A stretch of DNA of 64,000 bases from Actinophytocola sp035995025. Its GTDB lineage: Bacteria; Actinomycetota; Actinomycetes; Mycobacteriales; Pseudonocardiaceae. Of this stretch, positions 33,488 through 41,822 are shown one piece after another. Position 1 is the first letter of the stretch; every line of letters starts with the position of its first letter. The stretch spans positions 1 to 64,000 of the forward strand of contig DASYKY010000057.1 of the NCBI GenBank assembly GCA_035995025.1, written 5' to 3'. The notes under the pieces are model-generated. The model made no database searches. It had not been told where the DNA came from and saw only the letters and a program-made list of their open reading frames with translations. Made by a program: the position numbers and the translations under genes.

Positions 33488-34717
33488 ATGCGGCTCGCCG
33501 AGATATTCGAACGCGTGATCGGGCGCGACGCGCCGCTGGAGTTCCGGGCCTTCGACGGCAGCAGAGCCGGCGACCCGGACGCGCCGGTACGGATCGAGGT
33601 GCGCTCGCCGCTGGCGATGTCGTACCTGGCGTCAGCGCCCGGTGAGCTCGGCCTCGCGCGGGCGTACGTGAGCGGCACGCTCGACATCGACGGCGACATG
33701 TACACCGCGCTGGCGAGCATGTCGGCGGTGACGCTGGAGGGCGTCCCGCCGCGGATGCAGGTGGAGCTGCTGGCGCGGCTCGGTGCGTACCGGCTGTGGT
33801 GGCCGGCGCGCCGGCCGGACGCGGAGTCGCGGTTGCACGGCCGCAAGCACTCCAAGAAGCGCGACCAGGACGCGATCACCCACCACTACGACGTGTCCAA
33901 CCGGTTCTACGAATGGGTGCTCGGCCCGTCGATGGCCTACACCTGCGCGGTCTACCCCCAGGACGACTCCTCGCTCGAGGAGGCGCAGTGGACCAAGCAC
34001 GACCTCGTGGCCGGCAAGCTAGCCCTCGAGCCGGGCATGCGTCTGCTCGACGTCGGCTGCGGCTGGGGCGGCATGGTCATGCACGCCGCGAAGCACTACG
34101 GCGTGCGCGCGCTCGGCGTGACGCTGTCGCGCAAGCAGGCCGAGTGGGGCCAGAAGGCCATCGCGGAGGCGGGGCTCACCGAGCTGGCCGAGATCCGCCA
34201 CCTCGACTACCGCGACGTCGCCGAGGGCGGCTTCGACGCGGTCAGCTCGATCGGCCTCACCGAGCACATCGGCGAGGCGCATCTCGGCGAGTACTTCCGC
34301 TCGCTGCACGACAAGCTGCGCCCCGGCGGGCGGCTGCTCAACCACTGCATCACGCGGCCGGACAACGCGCAGCCGGCGAAGGTCGGCGGCTTCCTCAACC
34401 GGTACGTCTTCCCGGACGGCGAGCTGGAGAGCCCCGGGCACCTCATGTCGAAGATGCACGACAACGGCTTCGAGGTACGCCACGAGGAGAACCTCCGCGA
34501 GCACTACGCGAAGACGCTCGAGCGGTGGTGCGCGAACCTCGACGAGCACTGGGACGAGGCGGTCCGCGAGGTCGGCTTCGGCCGGGCTCGCGTGTGGCGG
34601 CTCTACCTGGCGGGCTCGCGGCTCGGCTTCGACCGCAACACCGTGCAGCTGCACCAGATGCTGGGCGTCCGGCTGGACGGCACGGCGTCGCACATGCCGC
34701 TGCGGCCCACCTGGTAG
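33488..34717 (+). CDS. tmsB: SAM-dependent fatty acid methyltransferase of 10-methyl fatty acid synthesis (cyclopropane-synthase fold)
   Basis: 409 residues. An N-terminal SCP2-like helical/beta region (1-110) is followed by a Mycolic_acid_cyclopropane-synthase domain: HHYDVSNRFYEWVLGPSMAY, TCAVYPQDD, SAM loop LLDVGCGWGGMVMHAAKHYG, GVTLSRKQAEWGQK, SSIGLTEHIGE. It acts on unsaturated acyl chains of membrane phospholipids. Start: ATG 33488 with GGAAGGAG upstream; an ATG at 33464 overlaps the tmsA stop but has no ribosome site. Gene order tmsA-tmsB here; the third gene sometimes found (tmsC) is not apparent. Confidence 0.9.
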   Translation: MRLAEIFERVIGRDAPLEFRAFDGSRAGDPDAPVRIEVRSPLAMSYLASAPGELGLARAYVSGTLDIDGDMYTALASMSAVTLEGVPPRMQVELLARLGAYRLWWPARRPDAESRLHGRKHSKKRDQDAITHHYDVSNRFYEWVLGPSMAYTCAVYPQDDSSLEEAQWTKHDLVAGKLALEPGMRLLDVGCGWGGMVMHAAKHYGVRALGVTLSRKQAEWGQKAIAEAGLTELAEIRHLDYRDVAEGGFDAVSSIGLTEHIGEAHLGEYFRSLHDKLRPGGRLLNHCITRPDNAQPAKVGGFLNRYVFPDGELESPGHLMSKMHDNGFEVRHEENLREHYAKTLERWCANLDEHWDEAVREVGFGRARVWRLYLAGSRLGFDRNTVQLHQMLGVRLDGTASHMPLRPTW

Positions 34718-34718
34718 G

Positions 34719-35534
34719 TCAGGGCTTGCGGGCCACCCCGGCGATGGCGACGTCCGCGCCGGGCTGGCCCGCCGAGTTGTCGGTCGGCTCTGGGCGCCAC
34801 TCCGGCGTGTTCACCAGGCCCGGCTCGACCATCTCGAGGCCCTCGTAGAACTGCGCGATCTCCTCGTGCGGGCGGCGCACGCCCGGGGCGTCGGCACGGT
34901 CGTAGAGCCGGTCGATGCCCTCGGCCTGCTCCTCGGACGGGCGCTCGACGGAGTGCGACAGCACGAGGTAGCTGCCGGACACCAGCCGCGACACGAAGCG
35001 GCTCACGGCCTCGTGCGGGTTGCCCGCGTCGGGCACGAAGTGCAGCAGGGCGACGAGCAGCAGGGCCATCGGCTGGTCGAAGTCGAGCGTGCTCCGCACG
35101 GTCTCGTTGTCCAGGATCGAGTCCGGGTCGGTGAAGTCGGCGCGGATGACCGAGGCGCGGTCGTTGTCACGCAGCATCAGCTCGCTGTGCGTCACCGCGA
35201 CCGGCTCGATGTCCACGTACAGCACCCGGCACGACGGGTCCATCCGCTGCGCGATCTCGTGCACGTTGCCGGCGGTCGGGATGCCGGACCCGACGTCGAG
35301 GAACTGCCGGATGCCGGCGTCGACGCAGAACCGCACCGCGCGGTGCAGGAACGCCCGGTTCATCCGCGCGGCCCCGCGGGCCTCGGGCAGCACGGTGAGC
35401 AGCTGCTCGCCGAACTCCCGGTCGGCCGCGAAGTTGGCCGCGCCGCCCAGGAGGTAGTCGTAGATCCGGGCGGCGTTCGGACGCTCGAGATCGATGGAGT
35501 CCGGTGCCCAGTTGGGCCGTTCGGTTGACGACAT
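34719..35534 (-). CDS. SAM-dependent methyltransferase, PF04672 (DUF574) family, second copy
   Basis: 271 residues, aligning throughout with the protein at 18784: APDSIDLERPNAARIYDYLL, GGAANFAADREFGEQLL, FLDVGSGIPTAGNVHEIAQR, RVLYVDIEPVAV. Both end with a short variable tail. Start: ATG 35534 (MSSTERPNW); the frame extends upstream to 35591. It converges with tmsB, whose stop lies only 1 bp from this gene's stop. No evidence ties it to fatty acid methylation, since PF04672 proteins are scattered across actinomycete genomes in many copies. Confidence 0.9.
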   Translation of the reverse strand: MSSTERPNWAPDSIDLERPNAARIYDYLLGGAANFAADREFGEQLLTVLPEARGAARMNRAFLHRAVRFCVDAGIRQFLDVGSGIPTAGNVHEIAQRMDPSCRVLYVDIEPVAVTHSELMLRDNDRASVIRADFTDPDSILDNETVRSTLDFDQPMALLLVALLHFVPDAGNPHEAVSRFVSRLVSGSYLVLSHSVERPSEEQAEGIDRLYDRADAPGVRRPHEEIAQFYEGLEMVEPGLVNTPEWRPEPTDNSAGQPGADVAIAGVARKP

Positions 35535-35684
35535 GACCGCATCGTAACCACCCAATCGGGTGGGGTAACCCTTGGTTGAAGAGTCGATCACCTGGGCGCA
35601 GGATGGGATTCATGAGCGAGCTTGCGAGCGAATCGTGATTCAGGGCGACCGTGAACGGCATCACCGAGCCTGCGAGGGGATGTC

Positions 35685-36722
35685 GTGAACTGGGTTTCGG
35701 ATGCCGCTGAGAACGTGCGGGACAAGGTGCTGCGCGGCGGTGTCGCCGACCTGCGGCCGGTGCCGCGCACGCTGATCGACAAGGGGCCGAACCGGTCGGT
35801 CTACCGCTTCGTCGGCGGCGACCCCGGCGGTGAGCCCGTGCTGCTCGTGCCGCCGCTCGCCGCGCCCGCGCTGTGCTTCGACCTGCGCCGCGGCTGCAGC
35901 GTGGCCGAGCACCTCGTCGACGGCGGCCGCCGGCTCTACCTCGTCGACTACGGCTCGGTCAGCTTCGCCGACCGCGGGCTCGGCCTCGAGCACTGGATCG
36001 ACGAGGTGCTGCCGCGGACGGTCCGGGCGGTGAGCAAGGACGCGGGCGGCGCGCCCGTGCACGTCGTCGCGTGGTGCCTCGGCGGGATCCTGTCGCTGCT
36101 CACCCACGCCGACCAGCCGGACCTGCCGATCGCCTCGATCGCGACCGTGGCCGCGCCCATCGACATGACCGCGATCCCGCTCATCGCACCGATCAAGCCG
36201 CTCGCCGACCTCACCAACGGCTGGATCCTCACGCCCGTGTACCGGGTGCTGGGCGGCGCGCCGCGGGCGCTGGTGAAGCGCGCGTTCCAGCTGTCCGCGC
36301 TCGACAAGATGGTCACCAAGCCGTACGCCGTACTGTCGCATTTGGACGACCGGGACTTCCTGGCGCAGCTGGAGGCCGTGGATCGCTTCACCGACAACAT
36401 GATCGCCTACCCGGGACGCACGTTCGGCCAGATGTACCACCGGTTCTTCCGCGCCAACGACCTCGCGGACGGCGAGGTCGACTTCGGCGGGCGGCGGATC
36501 TCGCTGCGCGAGGTCAAGGCGCCGGTCCTGGTCGTCGCCGGCACCGGGGACGGCATCGCGCCGCAGCGCGCGGTCCGCAAGCTGGTCGACGTGCTGGAGA
36601 ACGCGGGGGAGGTGCGGTACGAGACCGCGCCGGGCGGGCACCTCGGCGTGCTGGCCGGCCGCGGCGCCCGCGCGACGACGTGGACCTACCTCGACGACTT
36701 CCTCGACACCTACGCCGGATGA
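35685..36722 (+). CDS. Alpha/beta hydrolase related to class III poly(3-hydroxyalkanoate) synthase (PhaC-like)
   Basis: 345 residues. The fold and the nucleophile elbow VVAWCLGGILSLL, with Cys in place of Ser, are those of PhaC, which polymerises 3-hydroxyacyl-CoA through a Cys nucleophile. The catalytic Asp and His appear in VLVVAGTGDGIAPQ and ETAPGGHLGVL. No PhaE, PhaR, PhaA or PhaB gene is adjacent, so it may be a thioesterase or acyltransferase rather than a storage-polymer synthase. GTG at 35685, after GAGGGGATGTC. Confidence 0.85.
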   Translation: MNWVSDAAENVRDKVLRGGVADLRPVPRTLIDKGPNRSVYRFVGGDPGGEPVLLVPPLAAPALCFDLRRGCSVAEHLVDGGRRLYLVDYGSVSFADRGLGLEHWIDEVLPRTVRAVSKDAGGAPVHVVAWCLGGILSLLTHADQPDLPIASIATVAAPIDMTAIPLIAPIKPLADLTNGWILTPVYRVLGGAPRALVKRAFQLSALDKMVTKPYAVLSHLDDRDFLAQLEAVDRFTDNMIAYPGRTFGQMYHRFFRANDLADGEVDFGGRRISLREVKAPVLVVAGTGDGIAPQRAVRKLVDVLENAGEVRYETAPGGHLGVLAGRGARATTWTYLDDFLDTYAG

Positions 36723-36881
36723 CACTCCGTTAGGGCGACTCGGTCGCCTGCCTGACGTCGGCCGGGTAGGCGATTTTCCCACTTGTGTGGGTCTGGAGCC
36801 TCTTGAGCGGGTTATCAGCGCGACCCGACCCTGCTTGGTGGGGGCCGCTGCCTGCTGGGGGCTCGACACCGAGGAGCCGAC

Positions 36882-37616
36882 ATGGTCGTTCCGTCCGCCG
36901 TGGTGCCGTCACCGTCCGTCGTCGTTCCGGCGCTGTCCGTCGTCGTCCCCGCGCGGGACGAGGCGGCCAACCTGCCGGCACTCGCCGGCCGGTTACGGGC
37001 CGCGATCCCGGCCGCGTTCGAGCTGGTGATCGTCGACGACCACTCGGTGGACGGGACCGCGTCGGTCGCTCGGGCCCTGGGCGCGGTGGTCGTGGAGCGA
37101 AGGGACCTGGTGCCGGGTAAGGGTTTCGCGCTGCTGGAGGGGTTCGCGCACAGCACGGGTGAGCTGGTGTGCATGATCGACGCGGACCTGCAGTACCCGC
37201 CGGAGGCGATCCCGGCGATGGTGGCCCGGCTGAGCGCGGGCGCGGACGTGGTGGTGGCCAACCGCGTCACGCACGGGACGAGTGCCGTGCGGCGGGCGTG
37301 CAGCAGGCTGTCGTACGGGTTGCTGCAGGCGTTGCACCGGCTGAACGTGGACGTGCAGTCGGGCCTGAAGGTGTTCCGGCGGACCGTGCTGGACGGCGTG
37401 TCGGTGCGCCCGACGGGCTGGGCGCTGGACCTGGACCTGCTGGTGGCGGCGAACGCGGCCGGTTACCGGATCGTGGGCCACGACGTCACGTTCGTGGCGC
37501 GGCGGTACGGGGAGACGAAGGTGCGCCTGATGGGCACGGGCTGGCAGATCGCCCGGCGCGCGCTGGCGCTCCGGCTGTCGCCGCCTGATGGGTCCACTAT
37601 GGACCGTGTGGCCTAG
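36882..37616 (+). CDS. Family 2 glycosyltransferase (dolichyl-phosphate-mannose-synthase-like)
   Basis: 244 residues, one GT-A domain: LSVVVPARDEAANLPALAGR, nucleotide site LVIVDDHSVDGT, the metal-binding DxD as MIDADLQYPPEAIPAMV, and the late YGETKVRLMG loop typical of polyprenyl-phosphate glycosyltransferases. There is no C-terminal membrane anchor, so it is soluble or peripherally bound. Likely transfers a sugar from a nucleotide donor to polyprenyl phosphate for wall glycans or protein mannosylation. GGAG precedes ATG 36882. The 3' end overlaps the decayed DUF6191 gene on the other strand by 20 bp. Confidence 0.88.
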   Translation: MVVPSAVVPSPSVVVPALSVVVPARDEAANLPALAGRLRAAIPAAFELVIVDDHSVDGTASVARALGAVVVERRDLVPGKGFALLEGFAHSTGELVCMIDADLQYPPEAIPAMVARLSAGADVVVANRVTHGTSAVRRACSRLSYGLLQALHRLNVDVQSGLKVFRRTVLDGVSVRPTGWALDLDLLVAANAAGYRIVGHDVTFVARRYGETKVRLMGTGWQIARRALALRLSPPDGSTMDRVA

Positions 37617-37913
37617 CGTCCGGACCGGCTTCGCCGGGTCGCAGGATGAACGGTCCGGCCGGCGGGGCGCCGCTGGTCTCGCTGTCGGGGAGGACCAGCT
37701 CGATCTTGCGGTGCTCGAGCCCGGAGCGCTTGCCGGCCTGGAAGTACGCGCCGAGTCCTCGATGCCGGTGCCGGACAGGGCCGCGTGGGTGCGGTCGCCG
37801 CGGCCGGGCAGCCAGCTGCGCCGCCCGGCCCAGAGCCCGAAACGCTCGAGCGCCGCGAGGACGACGAGCAGGACGACGAGCCCCGATACCGACATCGCCC
37901 AGACCCATGCCAT
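37597..37913 (-). pseudogene. Frameshifted DUF6191-type small membrane protein
   Basis: The frame starting at ATG 37913 encodes a membrane segment and basic stretch (VSGLVVLLVVLAALERFGLW, then AGRRSWLPGR) and reaches SGTGIED. The family's conserved second half, LGAYFQAGKRSGLEHRKIEL followed by VLPDSETSGAPPAGPF, continues only in another frame, ending at 37597. Restoring one base near 37753-37758 (GAGGACTCGGC should read GAG-GAN-CTC-GGC) rejoins them into about 105 residues. It is either a genuine single-base deletion or a sequencing error. Function of the family is unknown. Confidence 0.75.
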
Positions 37914-37987
37914 GCCGGGTCAACGTGGTGGGGCGGCGACAAGTTCCTGCCGCCCCTGTGGGTTCGGGGACGGCAGGAACCCGCGGG

Positions 37988-38662
37988 TCAGGATCGCACG
38001 TAGGTGGCGATCTGGTTGAGCACGGAGGTGTCGGTGAGGAAGCCGACATGGTTCTGGCAGGCGACGAGGTTGTTGCCCGCGCCGCTCAGGGGCGTGCTGG
38101 TGTAGGGGAGGATGACGCCGTCGCAGGGGGAGTACCAGGTGGCGTAGCGGGTGCTGCCGGGCGTCTCGTCACCGGCGGAGATCTGCGCGATGAACGAGGA
38201 GCCGGGGTACATCTGCTGGCAGGTGACGAACACGAGGCAGGCGCCGGCGGAGGTCGTCCCGTGGTTGGCGCCCGCGATCGAGGCGAGGTGGCTGACGTTT
38301 GCGTTGCCGCCCAGGACCTTCAGGTAGTACTGGCTGACGAGCCCGCCCATCGAGTGGTTGACGATGGCGACCTTGCTCGCCCCGGTGCGCGCCTTGACCT
38401 GGTCGACGTAGGAGGCGAGCCCGCGCGCGTTGGTGATGTTGTTGCCGTAGGAGTTGTACTCGTAGGCGAACAGGTTGGAGCTGGACCAGCCGGCCGCGCG
38501 GAAGACCGTCATGGCCGTCGTCCAGTTGGACGCGCTACCGGTATACCCGTGCACGAAGACGACGGGCGTAGTGGTCGCCGCGGCGGCCGTCGGCGCGGCG
38601 GCTCCGGTGAAGGCCGCGGCCCCGATGACGAGGGCAGCGAGAATCCCGAGTACTCGACGCAT
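37988..38662 (-). CDS. Secreted triacylglycerol lipase (LipA/lipase class 2 type)
   Basis: 224 residues. Signal peptide (RRVLGILAALVIGAAAFTGA, cleavage near AAAA-T). A minimal alpha/beta-hydrolase: oxyanion strand PVVFVHGYTGSASNW, nucleophile Ser in IVNHSMGGLVSQYYL, Asp in WYSPCDGVILPY, His in CQNHVGFL. Six Cys suggest disulfides. Length and motifs fit small secreted lipases such as B. subtilis LipA and Streptomyces counterparts. GGAGGGATCC precedes ATG 38662. Confidence 0.93.
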   Translation of the reverse strand: MRRVLGILAALVIGAAAFTGAAAPTAAAATTTPVVFVHGYTGSASNWTTAMTVFRAAGWSSSNLFAYEYNSYGNNITNARGLASYVDQVKARTGASKVAIVNHSMGGLVSQYYLKVLGGNANVSHLASIAGANHGTTSAGACLVFVTCQQMYPGSSFIAQISAGDETPGSTRYATWYSPCDGVILPYTSTPLSGAGNNLVACQNHVGFLTDTSVLNQIATYVRS

Positions 38663-38757
38663 GGATCCCTCCAAGCAGGGGTTTGGGAGGTGGGACCCAT
38701 CCAGAGTGCAGCGCGGGGGGCACGGCCGAAATCGGTGGAATCGCCAGTCCTGGTGCC

Positions 38758-39030
38758 GTGCCGGAGGCCCCGCTGACTCCGCGCGGCCACGGGCAGGCCG
38801 CCGCCGCGGCTCGAGCCCGTCGCCGCGGTTTACGCCAGTACGGCGTTGCGGGCCTGCCAGACCGCCGCGCACCTCACCGCGGACGTGATCACCCTGCCTT
38901 CGCTGGTGGAGGTCGGCATCGGCGCGCGGGAGGGCGCGACGGACCCGGCGGCCTTCGCGGAGTGGGCCGAGGTACTCCGTACCTTGTGGAGTGGAACGGC
39001 GAGGCGTGGCACTGCCCGGTCTGGCCGTGA
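38758..39030 (+). pseudogene. Remnant of a histidine phosphatase (phosphoglycerate-mutase superfamily)
   Basis: Three pieces lie in three frames in family order. First EAPLTPRGHGQAAAAAR (38764 on); then, after a shift near 38806-38813, EPVAAVYASTALRACQTAAH with the continuation VEVGIGAREGATDPAAFAEW; then YLVEWNGEAWHCPVWP-stop (ending 39030). The N-terminal RHG active-site motif is absent and a central part seems deleted. Not functional as it stands. Confidence 0.65.
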
Positions 39031-39082
39031 GCTACTTCAGCTCCGCGGACGTGTCTGGCGACGGCCTGATCTTGAACGCGTG

Positions 39083-39172
39083 TCAGCGCCCGGTGGTGCC
39101 GTCGAGCTGTTCCCGGAGAATGTCCGCGTGCCCGGCGTGCCGGGCGGTCTCACTTGTCATGTGTGGACCACG
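39083..39172 (-). pseudogene. C-terminal fragment of a DinB/DUF664 protein
   Basis: HMTSETARHAGHADILREQL with DGTTGR and a stop is the characteristic end of DUF664/DinB (mycothiol-transferase-like) proteins. Just upstream the expected IVVH reads in another frame, as if two bases had been inserted near 39166, and the rest of the gene is missing. Confidence 0.65.
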
Positions 39173-39195
39173 ATGGCCGGGCCTGTTTCCGCAGG

Positions 39196-40404
39196 TCACT
39201 TCAGCTCTGCGGAGGTCTTCCCAAGCAAGCGACGGGCGATGATCAGCTGCTGGATCTGCTGGGTGCCTTCGAAGATGTCCATGATCTTGGCGTCTCGGGA
39301 CCACTTCTCCAGGAGGTCGTGTTCCGCGTAGCCGATGCTGCCGCACAGTTCCACGCAGCGCAGCGTGATCGACGTGGTGCTGCGGCCCGCTTTCGCCTTT
39401 GCGTAGGACGCCTGCAGCGAGTTCGGCTTGCCGTTGTCGGCCATCCACGCCGCTTGCAGGGTCAGCAGGTACGCCGACTCGTAGTCGGCTTCCATCTCGA
39501 TGAACGCGGCCGCCGCGGCGGGCTGGGAGTTGGCCGGGCGGTCGTAGTCGATCTCGATGTCCGCCTCGGCGAGCAGTCGGCGGGTTTCCTCCAGGGCCGC
39601 CTTCGCGATGCCGACCGCCATGGCGGCCACCAGGGGGCGGGTGTTGTCGAACGTCTGCATCACGCCCGCGAAACCCTTGTCCGGCAGGATCTCCGGCGAG
39701 CCGAGCAGGTTCGACGCCGGCACGCGGACGTTGTCCAGACGAAAATGTGCCGTGTCGGACGCCCGGATGCCCAGCTTGTGCTCCAGGCGCACCAGCTCGA
39801 AGCCCGGCGTGTCGCGGTCGACCACAAAGGACTTGATAGCCGCCTTTCCCTTGGCACGGTCAAGGGTTGCCCAGACGACCACGCAGTCCGCGCGTTCGCC
39901 GGATGTCACGAAGATCTTCTCTCCGTTCAGCACATAGAAATCCCCGTCGCGGACGGCCGTCGTGCGGATGGCGCCCGAGTCCGAACCGGTGTCCGGCTCG
40001 GTGATGGCCATCGCGGCCCACTTTCCCTTGTACCGGGCCAGCTGGTCCTCGTCGGCCACCGACGCGATCGCCGCGTTGCCCAGGCCCTGGCGGGGCATCG
40101 ACAACAGCAGACCCGCGTCGCCCCAGCACATCTCCATCGTGCCCAGGGCCAGGGACATGTTGCTGCCGTTGACAACCTCGCCCTTCTTGCGCTTGCCCGC
40201 CGAACGGCGCACGCCACCCGTCCCGGCCCCGCCGCCGGACGCCGACAGGCCGTCCAGCAGCGCCGCCAGCGTGTCCAGCTCCTTCGGGTACGTGTGCTCG
40301 GCCTGGTCGTACTTCCGCGAGTTCGGCCGCAGGAACGCCACGGCCGCCTGCCGGGCCTGGTCGACCAGCGTCCGGTACTTCTTCGGGACCTCGAGGTTGA
40401 TCAC
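39196..40404 (-). CDS. fadE23: Acyl-CoA dehydrogenase, FadE23-like subunit
   Basis: 402 residues, the length of mycobacterial FadE23, and with the same N-terminus style (INLEVPKKYRTLVDQARQAA). Motifs: AMAITEPDTGSDSGAIRTTA, FYVLNGEKIFVTSG, catalytic Glu in IMDIFEGTQQIQQL. GTG start at 40404 overlaps the upstream fadE24-like stop (GTGA), so the two are coupled and probably form a mixed complex. M. tuberculosis fadE24-fadE23 is induced by isoniazid and linked to fatty acid turnover; the substrate is not known. A Gly/Lys-rich insertion lies near residues 58-80. Confidence 0.88.
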   Translation of the reverse strand: MINLEVPKKYRTLVDQARQAAVAFLRPNSRKYDQAEHTYPKELDTLAALLDGLSASGGGAGTGGVRRSAGKRKKGEVVNGSNMSLALGTMEMCWGDAGLLLSMPRQGLGNAAIASVADEDQLARYKGKWAAMAITEPDTGSDSGAIRTTAVRDGDFYVLNGEKIFVTSGERADCVVVWATLDRAKGKAAIKSFVVDRDTPGFELVRLEHKLGIRASDTAHFRLDNVRVPASNLLGSPEILPDKGFAGVMQTFDNTRPLVAAMAVGIAKAALEETRRLLAEADIEIDYDRPANSQPAAAAAFIEMEADYESAYLLTLQAAWMADNGKPNSLQASYAKAKAGRSTTSITLRCVELCGSIGYAEHDLLEKWSRDAKIMDIFEGTQQIQQLIIARRLLGKTSAELK

Positions 40405-41744
40405 ACCAGCACCGCGCCTTCCATCAGCCCGACCGCCCGCAGGTCCCGGTACCACCGCTCCACCGGGTGCTCCTTGACGAAACCGTGTCCGCCGAGCAAC
40501 TGCACGCCGTCGCTGCCGATCGCCATTCCCTTGTCCGCGCACAGTTTCCGGGCCAGCGCCACCTCGCGCGCGAACGGCAGCCCGCGCGCCGCCAGCGCCG
40601 CGGCGCGCCACGTCACCAGCCGCATGCCGTCGAGCTCCGTGCCGATGTCCGCCACCTTGAACGCCACGCCCTGCCGGTGCGACACCGGCTCGCCGAACGC
40701 CACCCGGTCGTTCACGTAACCGGTCACATAGGACAGCACCGCCTGCCCGGTGCCCACCGCCAGCGCGCACCAGCCCAGCCGCGCCAGCCGCACGCACTCG
40801 GCGTACACGCCCGCGTCGGCGCCGCCGAGCAGGGCCGTCGACGCGACGGTCACCTTGGACAGCACCAGCCGCCCGGTGCCCGCGGCCCGCAGGCCCATCG
40901 CCGGCTCCGCCTCCGCCGACACGCCGGCCGTGGACGACTCCACGAGGAACAGGGCCGGGCCGCGGCCCTCCAGGTCGGCGGCCACCACGAACAGCTCGCC
41001 CGCCGCCGCGCGCGGCACGAGCGACTTCACGCCGTCCAGCACGAACCCGCCGGCCGTCCGGTACGCCTTGGTACGCAAGGAGAACGGGTCGAACACCGCC
41101 CGCGGCTCCTGGATCGCCAGCGCCGCGGCCGGCACGTCGTCACCCACGAACGCCGGCAGGTACGTCGCCTGCTGGTCCTCGTCGCCCCACAGCACCAGCG
41201 CGTTCGACACCGCCGCGGGCGCGAGGCAGGCCAGCGCCAGGCCGAGGTCGCCCTCCGCGAGCGCCGACGCCACCAGCACGTTCGTCATCGTCGAGCGGTC
41301 GGTCGCCACGCCGCCGAGCGACTCGGGCACGCCGACCAGCGTGACGCCCAGCGAGGTCGCGGTCGACAGCAGCTCCGGCGGTGCCGAGCACTTGTCGTCG
41401 GCCGCCGAGGCGGCCGGGCGCAGCTCGCCGGCGGCGAACTCGCGCACCGTCTCCACGATCAGCTGCTGGTCCTCGGTGGGGTTCAGGTCGAACACGCCGC
41501 TGTCGCCCGCCGACGGCAGCCGCTGCGGCTTCGTCTGCGAACCGGTCGCGCGGAACGTCCGGTTCGCCAGCGTGAAGCCCGCCTTCGTCGCTCCGTAGAC
41601 CACGCGATCCACCGGTTCCTTGATGCCGAGCCGCGTCAGCAGCGGCGCGCCGGCCAGCCGGTTCAGCACCGACATCGCCGACCCGATCGCGGTGCGCTTG
41701 TGCGGTTCGGCGCCAAGACCCTCGCTGGTCGACAACCCGACCAC
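40401..41744 (-). CDS. fadE24: Acyl-CoA dehydrogenase, FadE24-like subunit
   Basis: 447 residues. A roughly 75-residue N-terminal extension (LTRLGIKEPVDRVVYGATKA) typical of FadE24 precedes a divergent acyl-CoA dehydrogenase domain. The FAD motif is weak (ALAIQEPRAVFDPFSL in place of TEPxxGSD), and the chain stops soon after GLMEGAVLV, where the active-site EGT would be, suggesting a structural subunit paired with the FadE23-like protein. GTG at 41744. A perfect 12-bp palindrome lies 8 bp upstream. Follows the amidase gene by 78 bp on the same strand but probably has its own promoter. Confidence 0.87.
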   Translation of the reverse strand: MVGLSTSEGLGAEPHKRTAIGSAMSVLNRLAGAPLLTRLGIKEPVDRVVYGATKAGFTLANRTFRATGSQTKPQRLPSAGDSGVFDLNPTEDQQLIVETVREFAAGELRPAASAADDKCSAPPELLSTATSLGVTLVGVPESLGGVATDRSTMTNVLVASALAEGDLGLALACLAPAAVSNALVLWGDEDQQATYLPAFVGDDVPAAALAIQEPRAVFDPFSLRTKAYRTAGGFVLDGVKSLVPRAAAGELFVVAADLEGRGPALFLVESSTAGVSAEAEPAMGLRAAGTGRLVLSKVTVASTALLGGADAGVYAECVRLARLGWCALAVGTGQAVLSYVTGYVNDRVAFGEPVSHRQGVAFKVADIGTELDGMRLVTWRAAALAARGLPFAREVALARKLCADKGMAIGSDGVQLLGGHGFVKEHPVERWYRDLRAVGLMEGAVLV

Positions 41745-41751
41745 CCCAACC

Positions 41752-41763
41752 TACTCGCGAGTA
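41752..41763. promoter_or_regulatory. Perfect palindrome upstream of the fadE24-fadE23 operon
   Basis: TACTCGCGAGTA reads identically on both strands and lies 8 bp before the GTG. Two direct GTAAC repeats (41766 and 41791) and a GGTACC flank it. Position and symmetry fit a repressor site; the regulator is not encoded next to it. Confidence 0.6.
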
Positions 41764-41822
41764 AAGTAACGGTACCTACCGTAGAGTAGGGTAACGCAGG
41801 CCGCGTGCCGATGTGCCCTCTG

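Larger units (their letters stand above)
38663..39195. other. 533-bp region of gene remnants
   Basis: Contains no intact gene. The recognisable pieces, described separately, are a broken histidine phosphatase on the plus strand and a DinB C-terminal fragment on the minus strand. In addition, minus strand 39032-39055 reads DTSAELK-stop, echoing the KTSAELK-stop end of the acyl-CoA dehydrogenase at 39196, perhaps a duplicated scrap. Confidence 0.6.

Noticed and set aside
18784..35534. The two PF04672 methyltransferases as borders of one mobile island
   Set aside because: They are on the same strand but share no flanking repeats, no integrase or transposase lies between, and the family is multicopy in actinomycetes.
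35685..36722. Polyhydroxyalkanoate storage locus
   Set aside because: Only a PhaC-like hydrolase is present; no PhaE/PhaR, ketothiolase, reductase or phasin gene is nearby.
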